NCBI GenBank assembly: GCA_963682175.1 | Contig: OY821781.1 | Span: forward strand, 41,119,254 to 41,183,253 | Origin: Triglochin maritima | Lineage: Eukaryota; Streptophyta; Magnoliopsida; Alismatales; Juncaginaceae | Direction: 5' to 3' | Length of the DNA stretch: 64,000 nucleotides | Part shown: positions 10,566-25,691 of the stretch, one piece after another | Layout of the letters: each line of letters begins with the position of its first letter | How positions within the stretch are numbered: the first letter of the stretch is position 1 | The notes under the pieces: model-generated | The model's database searches: none | What the model was told of the DNA's origin: nothing | What the model saw: the letters and a program-made list of their open reading frames with translations, nothing else | Position numbers and translations under genes: made by a program

Positions 10566-13500
10566 TCTTACTACTTTATTTTTGTATCGTTCTGATGAAA
10601 CAAACAAAAAATATAAGACTAGAACGTTAAACATATGCTTGTTGATAGAGAAACTTACTTTTTTTTTGATAAAATCCAAAAGTTATATCTCACGAAATTT
10701 GACAAAAAACACTCTGTTGTTGAAATTGTTACTATTTCCCTATTTTTTGGCATTCCGATGATACAGTGGAATATTATAAGATGAAAATCCTAAACGTATG
10801 CCTGTCATTATAGATACTTAAAATTTTCTTTTGTGATAAATTCAAAGGCTATATAGCTCACGAAATTTGACAAAAACACAACTTTTAAATTCTTACTACT
10901 TCATTATTTTTTTATCGTTTTGACGATGCAATTGAATATTATAAGATTAAAATGTTAAACATATGCTTGTTGACAGAGATACTTAGATTTTTTTTAGAAA
11001 ATCGAAAGGTTATAGCAAACAGAATTTGGCAATAACACTCAACTTTTAAATTCTTACTACTTCAATTTTGTATTGTTTTGATGAAACAAACGAACAATAT
11101 AAGATGAAAATCATGCAATTTCTTATATTTTTATCTTTGTGATGAAACAAACGAATGAAAACATTAAACGTATGCTTGTCGGAGAGAGATATTCAGATTT
11201 ACTAATTTTTGGTAAAATCCAAAGGCTATAATAGCTCCAGAAATTTGACAAAAACACTTATATATAAAAATTCTTGTTATTTCTTTATTTTTTGAGCGTT
11301 CTGATGATACATGGGAATATTATAACATGAAAATCTTAAAATATGCTTGTCGACAGAGACACTTAGATTTTTCTTTTTTGATAAAATCCAAAGGCTATAG
11401 CTCACGAAATTTGACAAAAACACTCAACTTTTAAATTCTTACTACTTCTTTATTTCTTTTATCGTTCTGACGAAACAAATGAGCAATATAAGATAAAAAT
11501 CGTGCTATTTTAAATATTTTTTGATGAAAGAAACGAACAATATAAGATGAAAACGTTAAACATATGCTTGTCGGAGAGAGTTATTCAGATTTTTTCTTTT
11601 TTGATAAAATCCAAAGGCTACAACTCCAGAAATTCGACAAAAACACTCATATACAAAAATTCTTGTTGTTTCTTTGTTTTTAGAGCAATATGATGATACA
11701 ATGGAATATTATAAGATGAAAATGTTAAACATATGATTGTTGACATAAATACTTAGAATTTTTTTTGATGAAAGAAACAAACAATATAAGATGAAAACGT
11801 TAAACATATGCTTCTAAATTCGTACTATTTTATTTTTTAATCGTGCTGAAGAAACAAGCGAACATTATAAGATGGAATTGTTAAACATATACCTGTCGAC
11901 AGAGATACTTAGTTTTTTTCTTTTCGAGAAAATCCAAAGGTTATATAGTTCACGAAATTTGACAAAAACACTCAACTTTTAAATTCGTTCTATTTTATTT
12001 TTTTATCGTTCTATAGAAACAAACGAACATTATAAGATGAAAATGCTAAACATATGTTGGTCGGCAGAGATACTAAGAATTTTCTTTTGTAGTAAAATCA
12101 AAGGTTATAGCTCACGAAATTTGACAAAAGAACTCAACTTTTAAATTCTTACAGCTTCTTTATTTTTGTATCGTTCTGATGAAACAAATGAACATTAGAA
12201 GATGAGAACGTTAAACATATGCTTGTCGACAAAGAAACTTAGATTTTTTTATTTTTGATAAAATTCAAATGATATATGTCACGATGTTTGACAAAAAGAC
12301 TCCGTTATTAAAATTTCTTACAATTTCTTTATTTTTCTATCGTTATTAAAATGTTGACAGATATACTAAGAATTTTTCTTTTGACAAAAGCACTCAACTT
12401 TTAAATTCTTACAAATTCTTTATTTTTCTATCGTTCTGATGAAACATACGAACATTAGAAGATGAAAACGTTAAACATATGCTTGTCGACAGAGAAACTT
12501 AGATTTTTTATTTTTGATAAAATCCAAAGGCTATAACTCACGAAATTTGAGGAAAAAATTACTTCGTTATTAAAATTCTTACGTTTTCTTTATTTTTGAG
12601 CATTCTGATAATACAATAGAATATTATCAAATGAAAAGGATAAGCATATACTTGTCGACAGAGATACTTAGATTTTTTTAAATAAAAAGTAGAATAAAGG
12701 ATAAACATATACGTTAAATATTACAAATGCTATATGCTCACGAAATTTGACAAAAAACCTCAACTTTTAAATTCTTAGTACTTTTTATGTTTTTATCATT
12801 TTGATGAAACTCATGAACAATATATGATGGAAAGGTTGAACATGCTTGTCGGAGAGAGATATTTAGATTTTTTTTAATTTTTGATAAAATTCTAAGGCGC
12901 CGAAGAAATTTGACAAAAATACTCAAAATTTAAATTCTTACTACTTTATTTTTTTATCGTTCTGATGATGCAATGGTATATTATAAGATGAAAAATTGTT
13001 AAATATGCTTGTCGAGAGAGATACTTAGAATTTTCTTAGTTGATAAAATCTAAAGGTTATATAGCACACGAAATCTGACAAAAACACTCGGCTTTCAATT
13101 TCTTACTACTTTATTTTTGTATCGTTTTGATGAAACAAACGATGAATGTAAGATGAAAATGTTAAACATATGCTTGTCGACAGAGGTACTAAGAATTTTG
13201 TTTTGTGGTAAAATCCAAAGGTTATATAGCTCACGAAATTTGACAAAAACACTCAACTTTTAAATTCTTACCACTTTATTTTTGTATGGTTCGGATGAAA
13301 CAAACAAACATTAGAAGATGAAAATGTTAAACATATGCTTGTCGAAAGAGAAACTTAGATTTTTTTTATTTTTGATAAAATTCAAAGGATATAGGTCAAG
13401 AAATTTGACAAAAAATATTCCGTTATTAAAATATCTTATGTTTTATTTATTTTTTGAGCGTTCTTTTAATACAATAGAATACTATAAGATGAAAAGGATA

Positions 13501-14107
13501 AACATGTGCTTGTCCACATAGATACTTAGATTTTTCTTTTTTGATAAGATCCAAAGGCTGTAACTCACGAAATTTGACAAAAACACTGAACTTCTAAATT
13601 CTTAGTACTTATTTTTTTTATCGTTTTGATGATACTCATGAACAATATATGATGAAAAGATTGAAAATGCTAGTGGGAGAGAGATATTTAGATTTTTAAT
13701 TTTGATAAAATTCAAAGAGCATTGCTCACAAAATATGACAAAAACACTCTTGTATAAAAATTCTTGTTATTTCTTTGTTTTTAGTGTGATATGATGATAT
13801 AATGGAATATTATAAGATGAAAATGTTAAACATATGATTGTTGACATAACTAGTTAGATTTTTCATTTTAGATAAAATTCAAAGGGTATTGCACATGAAA
13901 TTTGAAAAAAAACACTCAACCTTTAAATTCATACTATTTTTTTATCATTCTGAAGAAACAAACGAACATTATAAGATGAAAATGTTAAACATATGCTTGT
14001 CGACAGAGGTATTAAGAATTTTCTTTTGTGATAAAATCCAAAGGCTATAGGTCACGAAATATGACAAAACCACTAAACTTTAAAATTCTTACAACTTCTT
14101 TATTTTT

Positions 14108-15200
14108 GTATTGTTCTGATGAAAGAAACGAACATTAGAAGATGAAAACGTTTAACATATGCTTGTCGACAGAGAAACTTAGATTTTTTTTATGTTTGAT
14201 AAAATCCAAAAGATATAACTCACAAATTTGACAAAAAACACTCCGTTATCAAAATTCCTACTATTTCTCTATTTTTTTAGCGTTCGGATGATACAGTGGA
14301 TTATTATAAGATGAAAAGGTTAAACATATGCTTGTTGACATAGATACTTAGATTTTTTTATTTTTGATAAAATCCAAATGATACGTCGGTCACGAAATTT
14401 GACAAAAAGACTCTGTTATTAAAATATCTTACTATTTCTTTATTTTTTGAGCGTTCTGATGATACAATGGAATATTATAAGATGAAAATGATAAACATAT
14501 GCTTGTCGACAGAGATACTTAGATTTTCCTTTTTTGATAAAATCCAAAGGCCATAGCTCATGAAATTTGACAAAAACACTCAAATTCTATATTCTTACCA
14601 CTTCTTTATTTTTGTATTGTTCTGACAAAACAAACAAACATTAGAAGATGAAAACGTTAAACATATGCTTGTCGACAGAGAAACTTAGATTTTTTTATTT
14701 TTGATAAAATCCAAAAGATATAACTCACAAATTTGACAAAAAACACTCTGTTATTAAAATTCCTACTATTTGTCTATTTTTTTAGCGTTCGGATGATACA
14801 GTGGATTATTATAAGATGAAAAGGTTAAACATATGCCTGTTGACATAGATACTTAGATTTTTTATTTTTGATAAAATCCAAATGATACGTCGGTCACGAA
14901 ATTTGACAAAAAGACTCCGTTATTAAAATATCTTACTATTTCTTTATTTTTTGAGCATTCTGATGATACAATGGAATATTATAAGATGAAAATGATAAAC
15001 ATATGCTTGTCGACAGAGATACTTAGATTTTCCTTTTTTGATAAAATCCAAAGGCCATAACTCACGAAATTTGACAAAAACACTCAAATTCTATATTCTT
15101 ACCACTTCTTTATTTTTGTATTGTTCTGACGAAACAAACAAACATTAGAAGATGAAAACGTTAAACATATGCTTGTCGACAGAGAAACTCAGATTTGTTT
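14108..15200. repeat. About 505-bp higher-order repeat (3 monomers), two copies plus part of a third
   Basis: The rare string ATGATACGTCGGTCACG appears at about 14379 and 14883. The GTATTGTTCTG monomer recurs at 14108, 14614 and 15118. The match breaks down shortly after 15200. Confidence 0.85.
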
Positions 15201-15949
15201 TATTTTTGATAAAATCGAAAGTCTATAACTCACGAAATTTGACACAAAATACCCCGTTATTGAAATTCCTACGTTTTCTTTATTTTTTGAGCGTTCTGAT
15301 AATACAATAGAATATTATAAGATGAAAAGGATAAACATATGCTTGTCTATATAGATACTTAGGTTTTTCATTTTTGATAAAATTCATAGGATAAAGGTCA
15401 CAAAATTCGACAAAAACACTCCTTTAATAAAATTCATACTATTTCTTTATTTTTCGAGCGGTGTGACGATACAACAAAATATTATAAGTTGAAAATGTTA
15501 AACATATCCTTGTCGACAGAGATACTGAGATTTTCCTTTTTGGAGAAAATCCAAAGGTTATAGCTCACGAAATTTGACCAAAACACTCAACTTTTAAATT
15601 CTTACTACTTCTTAATTTTTATATCGTTATGACGAAACAAACGAGCAATATAAGATGAAAATTGTGCTATTTTTTCTTTTTTTATTTTTCTGATGGAACA
15701 AACGAACAATATAAGATGAAAACATTAAACGTATGCTTGTCGAAGAGAGATATTCAGGTTTTTTTCATTTTTGATAAAATCCAAAGGCTATAGCTCCAGA
15801 ATTTGACAAAACACTCATACATAAAAATTCTTGTGATTTCATTGTTTTTAGAGTGATCTGATGATACAATGGAATATTATAAAAAAAAATGTCAAACGTA
15901 TGATTGTTGACATAAATACTTTGAATTTTCGTTTTTGATAAAGTTCAAT

Positions 15950-18900
15950 GGTTTTGGCTCACAAAATTTGACAAAAACATTCATATATAAAAATTCTTGT
16001 TATTTCTTTGTTGTTAGTGTGATCTGATGATATAATGGAATATTACAAGATGAAAAGTTAAACATATGATTGTTGACATAAATAGTTAGATTTTTTATTT
16101 TAGATAAACTTCAAAGGGTATTGCACACGAAATTTGACAAAAACACTCAACTTTTAAGTTCGTACTATTTTTTTATAGTTCTAAAGAAACAAACGAACAT
16201 TATAAGATGAAAATGCTAAACATATGCTTGTAGACAGAGATACTAAGAATTTTCTTTTGTGATAAAATCGAAAGGTTAGAGCTCACAAATTCTGACAAAA
16301 GCACTCAACTTTGAAATTCTTACAACTTCATGATTTTTGTATCGTTCTAATGAAGCAAACGAACATTAGAAGATGAAAACGTTAAACATATGGTTGTCGA
16401 TCGAGAACTTAGATTTTATTTTTGATAAAATCCAAAGGCTATAACTCACGAAATTTGACAAAAAACACTCCGGTATTATTATTTTTGCTATTTCTCTATT
16501 TTTGACCGTTTCGATCATACAATGGAATATTATAAGATTAAAATGTTAAACATATGGTTGTCGACATAGATACTTAGATTTTTCTTTTTCAATAAAATCC
16601 AAAGGCTATAGCTCCAGAATTTTAGAAAACACTTGTATATAAAAATTCTGGTTATTTCTTTGTTTTTAGAGTGATCTGATGATACAATGGAATATTATAG
16701 GACAAAAATGTCAAACATATGATTGTTGACAAAGCTACTTAGATTTTTTTTTTGATAAAATCCGAACTCACAAAAATTGACAAAAAACACTTTGTTATTT
16801 AAATTCTTACTATTTCTCTATTTTCTGAGCGTTCAGATGATACAGTGGAATATTATAAGATGAAAATGTTAAACATATGCTTTTCGATGGAGATACTTAG
16901 ATTTTTTATTTTTGATAAAATTCGAAGTATATATAGGTCACAAAATTTGACAAAAAGACTCCGTTGTTAAAATATCTTACTATTTTTTTAGCGTTCTGAT
17001 GAAATAGTGGAATATTATAAGATGAAAATGTTAAACATATGCTTGTCAACAGAGATACTTAGATTTTCCTTTTTTGATAAAATCGAAAGGATATAGCTCA
17101 CGAAATCTGACAAAAACACTTAACTTTTAAATTCTTACTACTTCTTTATTTATGTATCGTTCTGATGAAACAAACGAACATTAGAAGATGAAAACGTGAA
17201 ACATATGCTTGTCGACAGAGAAGATTAGATTTTTTATTTTTTTATAAAATCCAAAGGCTATAACTCACGAAATTTGACAAAAAAACACTCCGTTATTAAA
17301 ATTCTTACTATTTCTCTATTTTTGAGCATTTCGATGATACAATGGAATATTATAAGATGAAAATGTTAAACATACGATTGTCGACATAAATAGTTAGATT
17401 TTTCATTTTTGATAAAAGTCAAAGGCCATTGCACACGAAATTTGACAAAAAACACACTTGTTTTAAATTCATACTATTTTTTTCCATCATTCTGAACAAA
17501 CAAACGAACATTATAAGATGAAAATGCTAAACATATGCTTGTCGACAGAGATAATAAGAATTTTCTTTTGTGATAAAATCCAAAGGTTATATAGCTCACG
17601 AAATCTGACAAAAGCACTAAACTTTATTTTTGTATCGTTCTGATGAAACAAACAAACATTAGAAGATGAAAACGTTAGACATACATTTGTGGAAAGAGAA
17701 ACTTAGATTTTTTTATTGATAAAATCCAAAGGCTATAACTCAGGAAATTTGACAAAAAATACTCCATCATTGAAATTCTTACGTTTTCTTTATTTTTTGA
17801 GCGTACTGATATTACAATAGAATATTATGAGAGGAAAAGGATAAACATATGCTTGTCGATATAGATACTTAGATATTCCTTTTTTGATAAAATCCAAAGC
17901 TGACGAAATTTGACAAAAACACTCAACCTTAAAATTCTTACTACTTTATTTTTGTATCGTTCTGATGAAACAAACAAACATTATAACATGAAAATGTTTA
18001 ACATATCCTTGTCGACATAGAAACTTAGTTTTTTTATTTTTGATAAAATCCAAAACCTGTAACTCACGAAATTTGACAAAAACACTCAACTTTTAAATTC
18101 TTAGTACTTATTTATCTTTTTATCGTTTTGATGAAACTCATGAACAATATATGATGAAAAGATTGCACATGATTATGGGGGATAGATATTTAGATTTTTT
18201 ATTTTTGATAAAATTCAAAGGCTATTGCTCACAAAATTTGACAAAAACACTCATATATAAAAATTCTTGTTATTTCTTTGTTTTTAGTGTGATCTGATGA
18301 TTTAATGGAATATTACAAGATGAAAAGTTAAACATATGATTGTTGACAAAAATCGTTAGATTTTTTATTTTAGATAAACTTCAAAGGGTATTGCACACGA
18401 AATTTGACAAAAACACTTAACTTTTAAATTCGTACTATTTTTATAGTTCTAAAGAAACAAACGAACATTATAAGATGAAAATGCTAAGCATATGCTTGTC
18501 GACAGAGATACTAAGAATTTTCTTTTGTGATAAAATCCAAAGGTTAGAGCTCACGAAATCTGACAAAAGCACTCAACTTTGAAATTCTTACAACTTAATT
18601 ATTTTTGTATCATTCAGATGAAACAAACGAACATTAGAAGATGAAAACGTTAAACATATGGTTGTCGATCGAGAAACTTAGATTTTTATTTTTGATAAAA
18701 TCCAAAGGCTATAACTCACGAAATTTGACAAAAAACACTCTGGTATTATTATTTTTACTATTTCTCTATTTTTTGACCGTTTCGATGATACAATGGAATA
18801 TTATAAGATTAAAATGTTAAACATATGGTTGTCGACATAGATACTTAGATTTTTCTTTTTCGATAAAATCCAAAGGCTATAGCTCCAGAATTTTAGAAAA

Positions 18901-21900
18901 CACTCATATATAAAAATTCTGGTTATTTCTTTGTTTTTAGAGTGATCTGATGATACAATGGAATATTATAGGACAATAATGTCAAACATATGATTGTTGA
19001 CAGGGCTACTTAGATTTTTTTTTGTTGATAAAATCCGAACTCACAAAAATTGACAAAAACAGTTTGTTATTTAAATTCTTACTATTTCTCTATTTTCTGA
19101 GCATTCAGATGATACAGTGGAATATTATAAGAGGAAAATGTTAAACATATGCTTGTCGATGGAGATACTTAGAGTTTTTATTTTTGATAAAAGTCGAAGT
19201 ATATATAGGTCACGAAATTTGACAAAGAGACTCCGTTATTAAAATATCTTACTATTTTTTTAGCGTTCTGATGATATAGTGGAATATTATAAGATGAAAA
19301 TGTTAAACATATGCTTGTCGACAGAGATACTTAGATTTTCCTTTTTTGATAAAATCCAAAGGATATAGCTCACGAAATGTGACAAAAACACTTAACTTTT
19401 AAATTCTTACTACTTCTTTATTTATGTATCGTTCTGATGAAACAAACGAACATTAGAAGATGAAAACGTGAAACATATGCTTGTTGACAGAGAAACTTAG
19501 ATTTTTTATTTTTTTATAAAATCCAAAGTCTATAACTCACGAAATTTGACAAAAAAACACTCCGTTATTAAAATTCTTACTATTTCTCTATTTTTGAGCA
19601 TTTCGATGATACAATGGAATATTATAAGATGAAAATGTTAAACATATGATTGTCGACATAAATAGTTAGATTTTTCATTTTTGATAAAATTCAAAGGCTA
19701 TTGCACACGAAATTTGACAAAAACACACTTGTTTTAAATTCGTACTATTTTTTCCATCATTTTGAAGAAACAATCGAACATTATAAGATGAAAATGCTAA
19801 ACATATGCTTGTCGACCGAGATACTAAGAATTTTCTTTTGCGATAAAATCCAAAGGTTATAGCTCACGAAATCTGACAAAAGCACTAAACTTTTTTTTTG
19901 TATCGTTCTGATGAAACAAACAAACATTAGAAGATGAAAGCGTTAGACATATATTTGTGGAAAGAGAAACTTAGATTTTTTTTTGATAAAATCCAAAGGC
20001 TATAACTCACAAAATTTGACAGAAAATACTCCGTTATTGAAATTCTTACGTTTTCTTTATTTTTTGAGCATTCTGATATTACAATAGAATATTATGAGAG
20101 GAAAAGGATAAACATATGCTTGTCGATATAGATACTTAGATATTCCTTTTTTGATAAAATCCAAAGCTGACGAAATTTGACAAAAACACTCAACCTTAAA
20201 ATTCTTACTACTTCTTTATTTTTGTATCGTTCTGATGAAACAAACAAACATGATAACATGAAAATGTTTAACATATCCTTGTCGACATAGAAAGTTTGAT
20301 TTTTTATTTTTGATAAAATCCAAAAACTCTAACTCACGAAATTTGACAAAAATACTCAACTTTTAAATTCTTAGTACTTATTTATCTTTTTATCGTTTTG
20401 ATGAAACTCATGAACAATATATGATGAAAAGATTGCACATGATTACGGGGGAGAGATATTTAGATTTTTGATAAAATTCAAAGGCTATGGCTCACAAAAT
20501 TTGACAAAAACACTCATATATAAAAATTATTGTTATTTCTTTGTTTTTAGTGTGATCTGATAATTTAATGGAATATTACAAGATGAAAAGTTAAACATAT
20601 GATTATTGACATAAATAGTTAGATTTTTTATTTTAGATAAACTTCAAAGGGTATTGCACTCGAAATTTGACAAAAAACACTTAACTTTTAAATTCGTACT
20701 ATTTTTTTTATAGTTCTAAAGAAACAAACGAACATTATACGATGAAAATGCTAAACATATGCTTGTCGACAGAGATACTAAGAATTTTCTTTTGCGAAAA
20801 AATCCAAAGGTTAGAGCTCACGAAATCTGACAAAAGAACTCAACTTTGAAATTCTTACAACTTCATTATTTTTGTATCGTTCTGATGAAACAAACGAACA
20901 TTAGAAGATGAAAACGTTAAACATATGCTTGTCGATCGAGAAACTTAGATTTTTATTTTTGATAAAATCCAAAGGCTATAACTCACGAAATTTGACAAGA
21001 AACACTCTGGTAATATTTTTTTACTATTTCTCTATTTTTTGACCGTTTCGATGACACAGTGGAATATTATAAGATTAAAATGTTAAACATATGCTTGTCT
21101 ACATAGATACTTAGATTTTTCTTTTCCGATAAAATCCAAAGGGTATAGCTCCAGAATTTTAGAAAACACTCATATATAAAAATTCTGGTTATTTCTTTGT
21201 TTTCAGAGTGATCTGATGATGCAATGGAATATTATAGGACAAAAATGGCAAACATATGATTGTTGACAGAGCTACTTAGATTTTTTTTATTTTTGATAAA
21301 ATCCGAACTCACAAAAATTGACAAAAACACTTTGTTATTTAAATTCTTACTATTTCTCTATTTTCTGAGCGTTCAGATGATACCGTGGAATATTATAAGA
21401 CGAAAAGGTTAAACATATGCTTGTCGATGGAGATACTTAGATTTTTTATTTTTGATAAAATTCGAAGTATATATAGGTCACAAAATTTGTCAAAAAGACT
21501 CTGTTATTAAAATATCTTACTATTTTTTTAGCGTTCTGATGATATAGTGGAATATTATAAGATGAAAATGTTAAACATATGCTTGTCGACAGAGATACTT
21601 AGATTTTCCTTTTTTGATAAAATCCAAAGGATCTAGCTCACGAAATATGACAAAAAAACTTAACTTTTAAATTCTTACTACTTCTTTATTTATGTATCGT
21701 TCTGATGAAACAAATGAACATTAGAAGATGAAAACGTGAAACATATGCTTGAAGACAGAGAAACTTAGATTTTTTATTTTTTTATAAAATCTGAAGGCTA
21801 TAACTCAAGAAATTTGGCAAATAAACACTCCGTTATTAAAATTCTTACTATTTCTCTATTTTTAAGCAATTCGATGATACAACGGAATATTATAAGATGA

Positions 21901-22400
21901 AAATGTTAAACATATGATTGTCGACATAAATAGTTAGATTTTTCATATTGATAAAATTCAAAAGCTATTGCACACGAAATTTGACAAAAACACACTTGTT
22001 TTAAATTCATACTATTTGTTTCCATCATTCTGAAGGAAAAATAAACATTATAAGATGAAAATGCTAAACATATGCTTGTCGACAGAGATACTAAGAATTT
22101 TCTTTTGTGATAAAATCCAAAGGTTATAGCTCACGAAATCTGACAAAAGCACTAAACTTTATTTTTGTATCGTTCTGATGAAGCAAACAAACATTAGAAG
22201 ATGAAAACGTTAGACATATATTTGTGGAAAGAGAAACTTAGATTTTTTTTGATAACATCCAAAGGCTATAACTCACGAAATTTGACAAAAAATACTCCGT
22301 TATTGAAATTCTTACGTTTTCTTTATTTTTTGAGCGTTCTGATATTACAATAGAATATTATGAGAGGAAAAGGATAAACATATGCTTGTCGATATAGATA
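15950..22400. repeat. 2.27-kb higher-order repeat of 14 monomers, three copies
   Basis: Copies at about 15950-18215, 18215-20480 and 20480-22400 (the last incomplete). Landmark TAGATAAACTTCAAAGGGTA is at 16101, 18371 and 20634; the CACACTTGTTTTAAATTC monomer recurs near 17451, 19727 and 21991; monomers with ATGATTATGGGGG/ATGATTACGGGGG end copies 1 and 2. I count 14 AACATATG-type boxes in copy 1, giving a mean monomer of 162 bp. Copies differ by scattered substitutions and small indels. Confidence 0.92.
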
Positions 22401-22879
22401 CTTAGATTTTTCATTTTTGATAAATTTGACATGATATAGGTCACGAAATTTGACAAAAACACTACTATATTAAAATTCATACTGTTTATTTATTTTTCGA
22501 GCTGTCTGACGATACAACAGAATATTATAAGATGAACAAGCATTTGTTTCTATATGGACAAGCATATGTTTCTTTATTTTTTGAGCATTCTCATGATACA
22601 TGAGAATATTATAAGATGAAAATGTTAAACATATGCTTGTCGACAGAGAAACTTAGATTTTCATTTTTTGATAAAATCCAAAGGCTATAGCTCATAAAAT
22701 TTGACAAAAACACTCAACTTTTAAATTCTTACTATTTCTTTATTTTTGTATTGTTATGATGAAACAAACGAACATTAGAAGATGAAACTTAGATTTTTTA
22801 GTTTTGATAAAATCGAAAAGCTGTAACTCTCAAAATTTGACTAAAAAAATACTCTGTTATTGAAATTCTTACGTTTTTT

Positions 22880-25690
22880 TATTTTTTGAGCGTTCTGATA
22901 ATAAAATAGAATATTATAAGATGAAAAGGATAAAGATATGATTGTCCATATAGATACTTAGATTTTTTATTTTTGATAAAATTGAAAGGATATAGGTCAC
23001 GAAATTTGACAAAAACACTCCTTTATTAAAATTCATTCTATTTCTTTATTTTTCGAGGTGTCTGACGATACAACAGAATATTATAAGTTGAAAATGTTAA
23101 ACATATGCTTGTCGACAGAGAAACTTAGATTTTTATTTTTATTTTTGATAACATCCAAAAGCTATAACTCATGAAATTTGACAAAAAAAACACTCCGTTA
23201 TTAAAATTCTTACTATTTCTCTATTTTTTGAGCGTTCGTGACACAGTGGAATATTATAAGATGAAAAGGTTAAGCATATGCTTGTCTACAGAGACACTTA
23301 GTTCTTTTATTTTCGATAAATTTCAAAGGATATATAAGCCACGAAATTTGACAAAAAGACTAAGTTACTAATATATCTTACTATTTCTTTATTTGTTGAG
23401 CATTCTGATGATACATGAGAATATTATAAGACGAAAATGTTAAACATATGCTTGTCGACAGAGAAACTTAGACTTTGTTTTTTATTTTTGATGACATCCA
23501 AAAGTTATAACTCAAGAAATTTGAGCAAAAAAACACTCCGTTATTAAAATTCTTACTATTTCTCTATTTTTTGTTTTGATAAAATTGAAAGGCTGTAGTA
23601 ACTCACAAAATTTGACAAAAAATACTCTGTTATTGAAATTCTTACGTTTTCTTTATTTTTTGAGCGTTCTGATAACACAATAGAATATTATAAGATGAAA
23701 AGGATAAAGATATGATTGTCCATATAGATACTTAGATTTTTTTATTTTTGATAAAATTGAAAGGATATAGGTCACGAAATTTGACAAAAACACTCCTTTA
23801 TTAAAATCCATACTATTTCTTTATTTTTGGAGGTGTCTGACTATACAACAAAATATTATAAGTTCAAAATGTTAAACATATGCTTGTCGACAGAGAAACT
23901 TAGATTTATTTTTTATTTTTGATAACATCCAAAAGCTATAACTCACGAAATTTGACAAAAAACAATCCGTTATTAAAATTCTTACTATTTCTCTATTTTT
24001 TGAGCGTTCGGATGACACAGTGGAATATTATAAGATGAAAAGGTTAAACATATGCTTGTCTACAGAGATACTTAGTTTTTTTTCCGATAAATTTCAAAGG
24101 ATATATAAGTCACGAAATTTGACAAAAAGACTACGTTATTAAGATATCTTACTTTTTCTTTATTTTTTGAGCATTCTGATGAAACATGAGAATATTATAA
24201 GATGAAAATGTTAAACATATGCTTGTCGACAAAGAAACTTAGATTCTCCTTTTTTGATAAAATCCAAAGGCCATAGCTCACGAAATTTGACAAAAAACAC
24301 TCAGCTTTTAAATTCTTACTATTTCTTTATTTTGTATCGTTCTGATGAACCAAACGAACATTAGAAGATGAAAACATCAAACATATGCTTGTCGACAGAG
24401 AAACTTAGATTTTTTTGTTTTGATAAAATCCGAAAGCTATAACTCACGAAATTTGACAAAAAAACACTCCGTTATTAAAATTCTTACTATTTCTCTATTT
24501 TTTGACTGTTCGGATGATACAGTGGAATATTATAAGATGAAATGGTTAAACATATGCTTGTCGACTTAGATACTTAGATTTTTTACATTCGATAAATTTC
24601 AAAGGATATATAGGTCACGCAATTTGACAAAAAGACTCCGTTATTAAAATATCTTACTATTTCTTTATTTTTTGAGCGTTCTGATCATACAATGGAATAT
24701 TATAAGATGAAAATGTTAAACATATGCTTGTCGACAAAGATACTTAGATTTTCCTTTTTTGATAAAATCCAAAGGCTATAGCTCACGAAATTTGACAAAA
24801 ACACTCAACTTTTAAATTCTTACTATTTCTTTATTTTTGTATCTTTCTGATGAAACAAACGAACATTAGAAGACGAAAACGTCAAACATATGCTTGCCGA
24901 CAGTGAAACTAAGATTTTTTAGTTTTGATAAAATCAGAAGGCTATAATGACGAAATTTGACAAAAAAATACTCCGTTATTGAAATTCTTACGTTATCTTT
25001 ATTTTTTTAGCATTCTGATAATACAATAGAATATTATATGATGAAAAGTGTAAAGATATGATAGTCCATATAGATACTTAGATTTTTCATTTTTGAAAAA
25101 AATTGAAAGGATATAGGTCACGAAATTTGACAAAAACACTCCAATATTAAAATTCATACTATTTCTTTATTTTTCGAGCTGTCTGACGATACAACAAAAT
25201 ATTATAAGTTGAAAATGTTAAACAAATGCTTGTTGACACAAAAACTTAGACTTTTTTATTTTTGATAACATCCAAAAGCTATAACACACGAAATTTGACA
25301 AAAAAACACTCTGTTATTAAAATTCTTACTATTTCTCTATTTTTTGAGCGTTCGGATGATACAGTGGAATATTATAAGATGAAAAGGTTAAACATATGCT
25401 TGTCTACAGAGATACTTAGTTTTTTTTTCTGATAAATTTCAAAGGATATATAAGTCACGAAATTTGACAAAAAGACTACGTTATTAAAATATCTTACTAT
25501 TTCTTTATTTTTTGAGCATTCTGATGATACATGAGAATATTATAAGATGAAAATGTTAACCATATGCTTGTCGACAAAGAAACTTAGAATTTCTTTTTTT
25601 GATAAAATCCAAAGGCTATAGCTCACGAAATTTGACAAAAACACTCAACTTTTAAATTCTTACTATTTCTTTATTTTTGTATCGTTCTGA
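22880..25690. repeat. Irregular higher-order repeats in the last part of array A
   Basis: A block marked by TAAAGATATGATTGTCCATA, then monomers with GTCTACAGAGA-ACTTAG, recurs at 22931, 23705 and 25051 (third copy with one change). The spacings of 774 and 1,346 bases show that monomers were lost or gained between copies. Confidence 0.75.
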
Positions 25691-25691
25691 T

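Larger units (their letters stand above)
9008..25691. repeat. Satellite array, subfamily A (monomer about 162-168 bp)
   Basis: About 100 tandem AT-rich monomers with one orientation. In order, each has AAAATCCAAAGGCTATAGC, TCACGAAATTTGACAAAAAC, AAATTCTTACTA, a T-rich run, TCGTTCTGATGA, a GAACATTAGAAGATGAAAA-type segment, and AACATATGCTTGTCGACAG followed by AGA-ACTTAGATTTTT. Subfamily A is marked by CTCAACTTTTAAATTC and GTCGACAGAGA(A/T)ACTTAG. Monomers differ by eye at perhaps 10-30% of positions, except within higher-order copies. The array begins after the 8.9-kb repeats and ends at a hAT-like element. Truncated or rearranged monomers occur near 12350, 22530-22590 and 23570. No gene is embedded. 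Confidence 0.95.
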
